Shown here: one piece after another, positions 17,403 through 26,300 of the stretch
Position numbering within the stretch: position 1 is the stretch's first letter
How the letters are laid out: the number at the start of each line of letters is the position of its first letter
Assembly (NCBI GenBank): GCA_905480405.1
Contig: CAJQQH010000067.1
Location: 1 to 40,490, forward strand
DNA length: 40,490 nucleotides
Source of the DNA: an uncultured Polaribacter sp.
GTDB taxonomy: Bacteria; Bacteroidota; Bacteroidia; Flavobacteriales; Flavobacteriaceae
Direction: 5' to 3'
Notes under the pieces: model-generated
Databases searched by the model: none
What the model saw: only the letters and a program-made list of their open reading frames with translations
What the model was told of the DNA's origin: nothing
Made by a program: the position numbers and the translations under genes

Positions 17403-20039
17403 CTATTTAGTTAATATAAACTTTTTAGTTGAACTAAAACTATTGTTATATACTCTAACTAAATATACGTTATTAGATAGGTTATCTACATTTATTTCTT
17501 TATTAATACTTAAAGTGCCTTTTTTAACAATACCACCTACAATATTATAAATCTCGTATTTTAAATCTGTTAAATTTTCTTTCGTTACAATTTTTAAATT
17601 ATTGATAGTTAGTGGGTTTGGGTAAACACTTAATTCTAATGTGTTTTTTAATGTAACTTCATTAATGTTTAAAGTAGAATTTTCAATATTTATAGACCAA
17701 AGACCTCTTCCAAAAGTAGCAGCAACTAACTTGTCTGCGGTGTAGTTAATCTCTATGTCTTTAACATCTACATTAGGTAAATTATTACCTAGTTTTTCCC
17801 AAACCGCTCCATCATTAATTGTAAAATAGACACCAACGTTAGTAGCAACAAATAATATTTTTGAATTTGTAGCTTGTTTTAATAATATTTTATTGATAAT
17901 TACATCTGGTAAATTATTAGAAATGTTTACAAAATCCGTTCCTCCATTTGTAGATTTAAAAACTTTATTACCATTGTTGTATCCTTTTGTAGATATATAG
18001 ATAATATTAGTATCAGATGCACTAAAATCTATAGATTCTATATTTGCATTTCCTGCTAAATTTTGTGCTCCAGTTAAATTTGTTGGAGTATCTCCATTTG
18101 TTGGTATTTTTCTAATTGCGTTGTTATCTGTAATTCCTAAAATTAAATCACCATGAGTATTAAATTTATGAATTGGTACTCCTGAACCTAACATAGTTGA
18201 AGTTAATTCAGAGTTATTATCAGTAATTTTTAAAATTCCTGTAGGATCAGATCCACCTTTATCTGCATTCATATATAGGATAGAGGGGTTTATTCTATCC
18301 ATCTCCATATAATGATTAAAAGAAATTCCTTTTGGTTCTAAAAAGTAATCTCCATCTTTTTCGTTTCTAAAACCATCATCAGATCTTAATAAAACACCAT
18401 TTTGATTAGTGGCATATCTAATAGAAGGTGTATTGTAGTTAATTGCACTTTCAATACCATCACCTAAAGCTACTGCATACCAAACACCATCTACTTTAGA
18501 AAAACCATCATTATCTTGGTTTCCAACTACATAATCTTCTCCAGCAACATTTGGGTTTATAGCAACAGAAAAGTGTTGTGTAACAATTGTTTTAGCTGTT
18601 TTGTACTCTATAATTGGCTTTTGATCTGTATTAGAAGCATAAGTTATATAGCTTAATCCTCCATCATTTGCACTCCAAAATTTTAAGTTTCCGTCTAAAC
18701 TTCCTAATCTATGATGGTCTGAATGAATGTAATTACCATCTGAACTAGCATCTGTCCAATAACCATTTAAAGATCTATACCAGCTTGCACCATTATCTGT
18801 GGAATGAGTTCCATTAAACTCACCAGAAATTATCATGTTATTTTTTACAATTAAAGCTTGGTTGTATCCTTGTTGAGAGTTGTATTCTGCAGGTACAGTT
18901 CCATGGTTAGAAAATGTATTAGAAGTTTCATCATAAACTTTTATTTGACCTGAAATATCTTGAATGTAAAATTTATTATCTTCACCTAAAGCTACCGCTT
19001 TTTTGTCAAATTGACCAGAAGAACCATTTACAAAATTCCAATTATTATCATTTGTATAATCTGATGTAAATACTGCGTCAAAAATACCTGTATACATTAT
19101 TTTATTACCTGAAACTGCAACTCTACCTACATTTGCATTGCTAGCTTGTGCATCAAAAACTTGACTCCAAGATGTACCTCCGTTTGTGGTTTTACTAATA
19201 CCTGTTGATGTACCTACAAAAACAATATTATCATCAACAACAACTAAATCTCCTGTTAGTTTGTTTTCATTTAATGTAAATGTTAAGTCTGTTGAAGAAA
19301 AGCTCTCTCCACCATCTGTAGATTTTAATACACCAATAGATTTTACATGCTCGCCATCCCAATCTCCTGTAGAAACATAAATAGGTTTAGTTGTGTAGTT
19401 GCTAAATGTAGTAGTTGGAGATGTTTTAATATCTGTAACACCAATACCTGCTAAAATATCTAATTTTGGAAACCAAGAAGTACCACCGTCTGTAGATTTC
19501 CAAACACCACCATTAGGTGCGCCAACAAATAAGACATCTAGGTTTGTGTCTGAAGGATGTGCAATTCTTAAAAAAGCGTTTAACCTACCCATTTGAGGAA
19601 AGTTAGGGTAACCATTTGAGTTTGGTACATCTTTAGTGCCAATATTAGCCCAAGTTTCTGCGCTTGTACTTTTGGCTTCAGAATTATTGGTATTTAATTT
19701 GCCACTACTATTTAAAATTCCAGCATTATAGAATGCTAAATTTTCATCTGTGAAAGCGCCATTAGCATCTACTCTTAAACGCCAATATTCTGCCCATCTA
19801 TTAAAGTGTTTATATTCTTTTAAGTCATTTAACTTCGTTAAGTCATAAGAGGCTATTTCTTGTTTTTTTAATTTAAGAATATCAAAATAATTAGCGTTTG
19901 CTTTTTTAGATTCTAATTTGTAGTCTAACTTTATGTTATTTTGTGCAGTTGTTTTTGTAAAAGAAAAAACTGCTGTAAAGATTAGAAACCAAAAAAAAAT
20001 TTGTTGAAATGGATTTTTGTTGGAAGTAATTTTGTTCAT
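17403..20039 (-). CDS. Secreted BNR/VPS10-like repeat protein with T9SS sorting domain
   Basis: The 878-residue protein has an N-terminal signal (positively charged start, hydrophobic residues about 13-30, ending in TTAQ). At least five Asp-box-like motifs are spread through it (KSTDGGTSW, KSTDGGESF, KTTNGGTSW, STDNGASW, KSTNGGTDF), the mark of sialidase/VPS10/photosystem-stability-factor-like propellers. No sialidase catalytic arginine triad is evident, so binding or xyloglucanase-like functions are equally possible. The C-terminus from LSVYPNPLTINN (about residue 803) to KKFILTK is a type-A T9SS sorting domain. It is likely exposed on the cell surface or secreted. It heads a unit with the lipoprotein and lies downstream of the TPR/HTH gene. 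Confidence 0.83.
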   Translation of the reverse strand: MNKITSNKNPFQQIFFWFLIFTAVFSFTKTTAQNNIKLDYKLESKKANANYFDILKLKKQEIASYDLTKLNDLKEYKHFNRWAEYWRLRVDANGAFTDENLAFYNAGILNSSGKLNTNNSEAKSTSAETWANIGTKDVPNSNGYPNFPQMGRLNAFLRIAHPSDTNLDVLFVGAPNGGVWKSTDGGTSWFPKLDILAGIGVTDIKTSPTTTFSNYTTKPIYVSTGDWDGEHVKSIGVLKSTDGGESFSSTDLTFTLNENKLTGDLVVVDDNIVFVGTSTGISKTTNGGTSWSQVFDAQASNANVGRVAVSGNKIMYTGIFDAVFTSDYTNDNNWNFVNGSSGQFDKKAVALGEDNKFYIQDISGQIKVYDETSNTFSNHGTVPAEYNSQQGYNQALIVKNNMIISGEFNGTHSTDNGASWYRSLNGYWTDASSDGNYIHSDHHRLGSLDGNLKFWSANDGGLSYITYASNTDQKPIIEYKTAKTIVTQHFSVAINPNVAGEDYVVGNQDNDGFSKVDGVWYAVALGDGIESAINYNTPSIRYATNQNGVLLRSDDGFRNEKDGDYFLEPKGISFNHYMEMDRINPSILYMNADKGGSDPTGILKITDNNSELTSTMLGSGVPIHKFNTHGDLILGITDNNAIRKIPTNGDTPTNLTGAQNLAGNANIESIDFSASDTNIIYISTKGYNNGNKVFKSTNGGTDFVNISNNLPDVIINKILLKQATNSKILFVATNVGVYFTINDGAVWEKLGNNLPNVDVKDIEINYTADKLVAATFGRGLWSINIENSTLNINEVTLKNTLELSVYPNPLTINNLKIVTKENLTDLKYEIYNIVGGIVKKGTLSINKEINVDNLSNNVYLVRVYNNSFSSTKKFILTK

Positions 20040-20064
20040 TTTAGATGTTTTATATTTTCAGTTG

Positions 20065-20072
20065 TAAATATA
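20065..20072 (-). promoter_or_regulatory. Possible -7 box for the BNR-protein gene
   Basis: On the minus strand TATATTTA differs from TAnnTTTG only at the last base and lies 25 bases before the ATG at 20039. It is preceded by a long A run and, 21 bases upstream, by TTTT in place of TTTG. AT-rich surroundings make chance matches likely. Confidence 0.28.
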
Positions 20073-20122
20073 TTTTTTTTTTAATCTTTCCTTAAAATTA
20101 CTGCTACTCAAATAAGTACTCA

Positions 20123-21604
20123 CTATATTTTTTCTAGGAAACTAGCTAGTTCTAAGCCAGTTTTAGATTGAATTTTTTTATTTAATCGATAAGATAAACT
20201 CTGTATACTTCTTAAAGATCTACCGGTTATTAGAGCAATTTCTTTATAAGTGTGGTTGTTTTTTCTGTAAAACAATACTACTTTTTCAATATCGCTAAAT
20301 GTAAAAGTGTGTTTTTCTAATCTGTTTAAAAATGTTTTTTCAATATCCGAAACTAAATAAACAATATAAGTTTCATTGTTGATGTCGTTTATTTCGTGTG
20401 TTTTATGAAGTTTAGAAATTTCATCGAACTTTTTTTCTTTTAAAAGCATTTTTATTTTTTTTCTAAACTCAAATTTTTCTTTTAAAGATTTGTTATATTT
20501 TCCTTTATTAATTTTTAATTCTGAATCTACTTTCTGTAGTTGTTTTTTTTGTTTTTTGTTATGAATTATATAAAATATGAATATTAAAACTATTAAAATA
20601 ACTGCTATAAGTAGGGTTGTTTTATAGCTTTTAACTTCTTTTTCTGCTTTCTTTTTCGTTTGATTAAAAAGAATATTTTCATCTACAATCTTTAAACCAC
20701 TTTCAAATTCTACAGTTTTAAATTTTTCTTCGATATCTAGTATTGAATCTGCATATTTTAATGCAATATTTGGTTCGTCTACTTTTTTATATAAGTTCTT
20801 ATAAATGTAAAAGTTATTTAGAACACTTTCTTCTGTTAAGAATTTTTTAGAAATGGTGTAAGAAGAATCGTTGTATTTTAACGCTAAATTATAATTTTTG
20901 GAATAGCTTTCTAAAATGGAATAACTAAAGTAATATTGTCCTAAAAAGTATGGTTCTAATGATGTTTTGTCAAAGTTTTTATGAATACTTTTTTTAAGTA
21001 TCTCAAATTGTTCTGGCATAATACTTTCCTTATTAAGATCTACAATTACCATTAAATAGCTTAATTTTTCTTCTATAGTTTTAGAATTTGGTAGACTTAA
21101 GTAAAAGTTAACTAGCTTTTGAATAGCATCTTCTTTATTTTTTGCTTCATCAAAGTTTCTTAATAATAAATTAAATTCTATTTCTTCTATATTTTCTTTT
21201 AGCTTTAATTCTTTAGCTAAAAGAAGTGCTTCTTCATAATATGATACACTTTTATTTAAATCATCTGATGAAGAATAAATAAAGCCTAATAGATCTAAAG
21301 CTAAAAACCGATCTTTTTTTTTGATAGCTAAATTTAGTGCAAGTAAACCATATTTAGTTGCTAATAATTTTTCATTATTAAATTCTAAAAAAGTAGCTTT
21401 ATAAATTAATAAATCAGGATATTTACTAATGTCTGGGCATAATTCTATTGCCTTATCTGTTGCAGAGCTTTCGTGAAAACCGTTTTCAAAATTTTTCTTG
21501 GCTTCATTATAAAGGTCTTCAAAAATTAAAGTATTATTAGTTGTTTGACTATTAATATTGATTAATAATAGAATTAAAAGACTAGATAGTAGAGAAAATT
21601 TCAT
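20123..21604 (-). CDS. TPR-containing membrane protein with C-terminal HTH (LuxR-like) domain
   Basis: The 493-residue protein has a signal-like hydrophobic start (residues 4-18), an alpha-helical TPR-like region (about 25-300), one strong membrane helix (about 329-347), a basic coiled coil (about 348-405) and a C-terminal helix-turn-helix (about 432-485). In the latter, FSDIEKVVLFYRKNNHTYKEIA and TGRSLRSIQSLSYRLNKK resemble the LuxR-type DNA-binding domain. This arrangement of periplasmic TPRs, membrane helix and cytoplasmic HTH is common in Flavobacteriia and suggests a one-component membrane-bound regulator. Its targets are unknown; the neighbouring T9SS genes are natural candidates by position only. 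Confidence 0.78.
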   Translation of the reverse strand: MKFSLLSSLLILLLININSQTTNNTLIFEDLYNEAKKNFENGFHESSATDKAIELCPDISKYPDLLIYKATFLEFNNEKLLATKYGLLALNLAIKKKDRFLALDLLGFIYSSSDDLNKSVSYYEEALLLAKELKLKENIEEIEFNLLLRNFDEAKNKEDAIQKLVNFYLSLPNSKTIEEKLSYLMVIVDLNKESIMPEQFEILKKSIHKNFDKTSLEPYFLGQYYFSYSILESYSKNYNLALKYNDSSYTISKKFLTEESVLNNFYIYKNLYKKVDEPNIALKYADSILDIEEKFKTVEFESGLKIVDENILFNQTKKKAEKEVKSYKTTLLIAVILIVLIFIFYIIHNKKQKKQLQKVDSELKINKGKYNKSLKEKFEFRKKIKMLLKEKKFDEISKLHKTHEINDINNETYIVYLVSDIEKTFLNRLEKHTFTFSDIEKVVLFYRKNNHTYKEIALITGRSLRSIQSLSYRLNKKIQSKTGLELASFLEKI

Positions 21605-21636
21605 TAAAAAAATTAAAGTAAAATTATTTTAGCGGT

Positions 21637-21667
21637 TAAAAATACACGATTACTTTAAATTAACAAT
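21637..21667 (-). promoter_or_regulatory. Probable promoter of the TPR/HTH regulator gene
   Basis: On the minus strand ATTG (21667-21664) is followed after 19 bases by TATTTTTA (21644-21637). These fit the Bacteroidota -33 TTTG and -7 TAnnTTTG pair with the normal spacing and one mismatch in each. The -7 box lies 32 bases before the ATG at 21604. Confidence 0.4.
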
Positions 21668-21673
21668 TTTTAA

Positions 21674-22888
21674 TTATCTATTTTGATCAAAATAACCAGT
21701 TCCGATACCAACAACTCTATCATATAAACCACCAAATGGTTTGTAGTAAACGATTACAGTGTATTCGTTTTCTGTTTGATAAAATGTTCCATTAATCTCA
21801 TTTGTATTTACTGTTTTGTTTTCATCAACAGTAGCAAAAGTATAGTTGTAAAAACCTTGTTTTAATAAAATTTTACCCTGATAAATTCCTTCATCGTTAT
21901 TATAATACATTTTGTTTTCTTCTTCAACTTTAAAATTATTGAAAGCGCCGTATATGTAAACGTTTTTATCTAAAAAAGGTTCACTAGCATATAAAGTAAA
22001 ATACATCATCGCGTAATCTGCTTCTGTTTTAGCAATATTAGCATCTAGAGTTCTAATTACAAACTGGCCATTAATGTCTGGGTTGTATTTGTATTGTTTA
22101 TTTGGGTTGTAGGTTTCTGGATATAAATATTGATGAGAAATTTCTTTCATTTCTATTTTTACTATACTAACACTTTTGTTTCTAATAAATTTACTGTCAA
22201 AATTTAAGTATTCATTTCCTCCCCAAAAGTTTGTTTTGTTAGTATAAGTGTATTTTAATTGATTTTGTTTAAAGAAAGTAGGTTGTATGTTGTCTATTTT
22301 TTCGTTCCAATTCTCATTTTTTAATACAACAACATTTACTTCTTGTGACGGGTTGTTAATTCTTATGTTTGGATGATTTACAGTAAATTCAATAGTTTGT
22401 TGTGTGTTAATTGTTTTTGCATTCCTACTTCTAGATGCAGTTACTCCAATTGTTGCAGCTTTTTCATATAATACAAATTTTCTTGTAAAAACAACTTCGT
22501 CATTATCATTTAAGATTGATAAAAGATAATTTCCACTTTTTGTAATAACTGAATTTATATTAGGAATTTCTACAGAATAATGAGTGTAATTTTGAAAAGT
22601 ATTAAAGGAATTAGTAACATCTATAATTGTATTTTCATCAAAACCATCTATAAACTGACTAGCAAGTAATCTACTTTTTTCCCAATCATGTGTCATATGT
22701 TCTATTCTATACTGGTAGTCTTTACTATCTGCATCTAAATCATCAAAAGACAATTCTAAAACTGTACCTAAAGGAACAATTGAAGAAAAGTTATTTTCCT
22801 GTAAAGGTCTTAACTGAATTGATTTTATGTTTTGTCCCAAAAAAATAGTGGTAAAAAATATAAAAATGAAGATTAGTCTTGTTTGCAT
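21674..22888 (-). CDS. Type IX secretion system plug protein (DUF5103 family)
   Basis: The frame is open further upstream, but the ATG at 22888 opens a signal peptide (MQTRLIFIFIFFTTIFLGQ, residues 1-19), so it is preferred; the protein then has 404 residues. The mature part begins NIKSIQLRP and contains a Fn3-like region with YRIEHMTHDWEKS (about 60-72) and the FIDGFDENTIID segment, matching the T9SS plug protein family (DUF5103). In Flavobacterium johnsoniae the plug protein seals the periplasmic side of the SprA translocon before cargo engagement. The gene is divergent from the giant T9SS-type protein, with about 500 bases between. Assignment rests on family recall. Confidence 0.78.
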   Translation of the reverse strand: MQTRLIFIFIFFTTIFLGQNIKSIQLRPLQENNFSSIVPLGTVLELSFDDLDADSKDYQYRIEHMTHDWEKSRLLASQFIDGFDENTIIDVTNSFNTFQNYTHYSVEIPNINSVITKSGNYLLSILNDNDEVVFTRKFVLYEKAATIGVTASRSRNAKTINTQQTIEFTVNHPNIRINNPSQEVNVVVLKNENWNEKIDNIQPTFFKQNQLKYTYTNKTNFWGGNEYLNFDSKFIRNKSVSIVKIEMKEISHQYLYPETYNPNKQYKYNPDINGQFVIRTLDANIAKTEADYAMMYFTLYASEPFLDKNVYIYGAFNNFKVEEENKMYYNNDEGIYQGKILLKQGFYNYTFATVDENKTVNTNEINGTFYQTENEYTVIVYYKPFGGLYDRVVGIGTGYFDQNR

Positions 22889-23244
22889 AACGTTATTTTG
22901 TACACTGTAAAAGTACTGATTTTTGTATTCATTTTTGTGAAACAAATACTGTTCCTATTTTGCTGTTCTGAGAAAAAAAATTGGATATTATGATAAATAT
23001 GTACTGTTAACAACTTTAAGAACCTACTTTATTATTGAATTCTAAAAATGCATTAGCATCCAGACTAGAAGATTAAAAAAATAGATTTTAATAATTAAGC
23101 AATAAAAAAATCATCTATTTAATTAAAGTTCTTGTGTGAAAATTAACTTTTCTTGTTTTGTTTAAGGTGTTGTAAATTATTTATTTGAAATCATGATATC
23201 TCGCTTTAAGAGAAATTAAATAAGGTTTTTTGCTTAATTATTTA

Positions 23245-23272
23245 AAAAAGGATTAGAAATCTAACCCTTTTT
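23245..23272 (+). other. Imperfect hairpin upstream of the giant-protein promoter
   Basis: AAAAAGG-A-TTAG pairs with CTAA-C-CCTTTTT around an AAAT loop; one A-C mismatch interrupts the stem. It looks like a weak terminator on the plus strand but no gene precedes it within 300 bases. It could end a small unannotated transcript, isolate the promoter, or be chance. Confidence 0.35.
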
Positions 23273-23299
23273 AAAGTAATTAAAACAGCGTTTAGTATT

Positions 23300-23307
23300 T
23301 ATCTTTG
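23300..23307 (+). promoter_or_regulatory. Bacteroidota-type -7 box for the giant protein gene
   Basis: TATCTTTG matches TAnnTTTG exactly. Transcription from it would give a leader of about 85 bases before the ATG at 23398. It also overlaps the TTG at 23305, which argues against that TTG as a translation start. No clear -33 element is seen. Confidence 0.45.
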
Positions 23308-23397
23308 TTAAGTACTAAAAAAGTTAAGCACATTAGTACACTTCCCTCAAAAAGAAAATTTTTATTACTAAGTTCATTTATAATTAATAATAATATC

Positions 23398-26300
23398 ATG
23401 AAATCAACTCCCTACAAACCATCAATTTTATGTTTTCTATTTAATAATAGAAAAGTTGGTGAAAATTCATTTTCATTCTTTTTGGTATTGACTATTCTTT
23501 GTTTTGGTTTTGTAACTACAGCCAAAGCTAGTACAATAACTAATGCTGTATTCGATTCTTCAGCTCTATCAACCTTAGAAGAAAGTATAGTACCGCCACC
23601 AGCTCCAACTGGTTTAGCAATACAAATATATACAGGAGATGATAAAACATTAGCAAATTTAACAGTAATAGGTACAACGATTAAATGGTACGATGCTAGA
23701 ATAAATGGTAATCTATTAGCGAGTACAACTTCTTTAGTCGATAATACTATTTATTATGCAAGCGACACGAATGCTTTGGGGGAAAGCACTTCACGGTTAT
23801 CAGTAACTGTGAGGCGTATTTCAGATAATTTTCAAACCTTTGCTTCTTGTGCAACAACACCAACAGTAGCAGATTTAGTAGCAACACCAAGCATAGGAAC
23901 AACTGCACAGTGGTTTGCTGTAAGTTCTAATGGAACAGCATTGTTACCCACCGATGTTTTAACAAATGGTACTTATTATGTAGAGCAACCAACCCCTGAG
24001 ATTATTGAAACGCTTGAATTTGGAGGTGGATATGATGTGTATTTTGGAATTGCCGCCCAATCCGATGGTAAAATTATTATTGTGGATACTAGTAATAATG
24101 TAATAAGGCGTATGGATGCTGATGGAAGTAACATTGAAATATTAGGCTCTGGATTTAATAATCCTAATGGTCTTACTCTACAATCTGATGGTAAAATTCT
24201 AATTGCAGATACAGATAATGATGTAGTAAAGCGCATGGATGCTGATGGAACAAATATTGAGATATTAGGATCTGGATTTTCTACCCCTTCTGGAGTTGCA
24301 GTGCAATCCGATGGTAAAATTCTAATTGCAGATTCTGGTAATAATGTCATAAAACGAATGGATGCAGATGGTTCAAATATTGTAACTTTAGTATCTGGGT
24401 TAAATTTTCCTGATGATGTTGTCGTTCAGTCTGATGGTAAAATTGTATTTTCAAATTCTGGGAATACCATAAAGCGTATGGATGCCGATGGAAATAACAT
24501 TGTAACGCTTGGATCTGGGTTTAGTCAAATTTATGGAGTTGCCATACAGCCAGATGGAAAAATTCTAATTGCGGATCTCAATTATCAAGTTATAAAACGC
24601 ATGGATGCTGATGGAACAAATATAGAAACACTACTGTCTGAGGTTTATCCTTTATCAATTGGCTTACAATCCGATGGAAAAATTTTATTTACAGCTAATA
24701 CTATTAATGGAATAAAGCGTTTTGCAGAAGCAGGTGCGAGTGTTTCTAACCGTGTAGCAGTAACAATTGCTAGTCTAGCTCCAACTGGTTTAACAACACA
24801 GATATATACAGGAGATGATAAAACATTGGCCAATTTATCAGTAACGGGCACAACAATTAAATGGTACGATGCTGCTACAAACGGTTCTCTTTTACCAAAT
24901 ACAACTGCTTTAGTAGATAATACAATTTATTACGCAAGTAATACAACTGCTTGTGATGAAAGTATTTTACGATTAGCGGTAACAGTTAAACGTATTTCAG
25001 ATAATATACAAACAATTACTTCTTGTGCAGTATCAACAACAGTAGCAGATTTAGTAGCAACACCTAGTATAGGAGTAACTGCACAATGGTTTACTGCCAG
25101 TTCTGGCGGAACAGCAATGTTACCTACCGATGTTTTAACAGCAGGAACTTATTATGTAGAACAACCTAGCGTAGAAAGTATTGAAACGCTTGGGACTGGT
25201 TTTAATACTCCTTATGGGGTTGCTTTACAATCCGATGGAAAAATTCTAATTGCAGATAATGATAATAGTTTAATTAAGCGCATGAACGCTGATGGAACAA
25301 ATATTGAGATATTAGGATCTGGATTTTCTGCTCCTTCTGGAGTTGCTGTACAAACTGATGGAAAAATTTTAATTGCAGATTGGGGCAATGATTTAATATA
25401 CCGCATGGATGCTGATGGAACAAATATTGAAACTTTAGGGTCTGGGTTTTCTCCTTTTGGAGTTGCTGTACAAACTGATGGTAAAATTATAATTGCGGAT
25501 GCTGGCAATAATGCCATAAAACGAATGGACGCAGATGGAACAAATATTGTAAGTCTTGGTTCTGGATTTAGGTTTCCTTCTAAGGTTACCGTACAATCCG
25601 ATGGTAAAATTCTAATCGCGGATGCTGGTAATTATGCAATAAAACGCATGGATGCAGATGGAACAAATATTGAAACTTTAGGGTCTGGGGTTACTCCTTA
25701 TGGAGTTGTAGTGCAATCTGATGGTAAGATTTTAATTGCAGATAGGGGTAATGATTTAATATACCGCATGGATGCTGATGGAGCAAATATTGAAATTTTG
25801 GGTTCTGGGTTTGTAGACCCTGCACAGGTTCTAATACAACCCGATGGTAAAATTATAATTGCAGATTCTGGTAATAATACAATAAAACGTTTAACAGAAG
25901 CGAGTGTTTCTAACCGTGTAGCTGTAATTATTTCTAGCCCAGTTCCAACTGGTTTAGCAACTCAGGTATATACTGGTGATGATAAGACATTAGCAGATTT
26001 AAATATTACAGGCACAACTATTAAATGGTATGATGCTGCTATAGATGGTTCTCTTTTGCCGAATACAACGACTTTAGTAAATACTACAGTTTATTATGCA
26101 AGCAATACAACAGCTTGTGGAGAAAGTACCTTACGATTAGCAGTAACCGTTAAACGTATTTCAGATAATACACAAATCATTGCTTCTTGCCCAGCAACAG
26201 TAGCCGATTTAGCAGCAACACCAAGTATAGGAGCAAGTATACAATGGTTTACCGCCAGTTCTGGAGGTACAGCAAAGTTAGGTACCGATGATTTAACAAG

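Larger units (their letters stand above)
22889..23397. other. 509-base intergenic region between divergent genes
   Basis: I find no coding frame of note here; all ATG-started frames are under about 10 codons. It must carry the promoters of the plug gene (minus) and of the giant protein gene (plus), and it holds an imperfect hairpin at 23245-23272 and a -7 box at 23300-23307. The rest is AT-rich without clear repeats. Confidence 0.7.

Noticed and set aside
17403..20039. Sialidase function for the BNR protein
   Set aside because: Asp-box motifs are present, but no arginine triad or FRIP-like motif is seen, so an enzyme activity is not supported.
22889..22945. N-terminal extension of the plug protein to 22945
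   Set aside because: The 19 extra residues precede a typical signal peptide starting at 22888.
23305..23397. TTG at 23305 as the start of the giant protein
   Set aside because: It overlaps a perfect -7 box and would place 31 residues before a good signal peptide that begins at the ATG at 23398.
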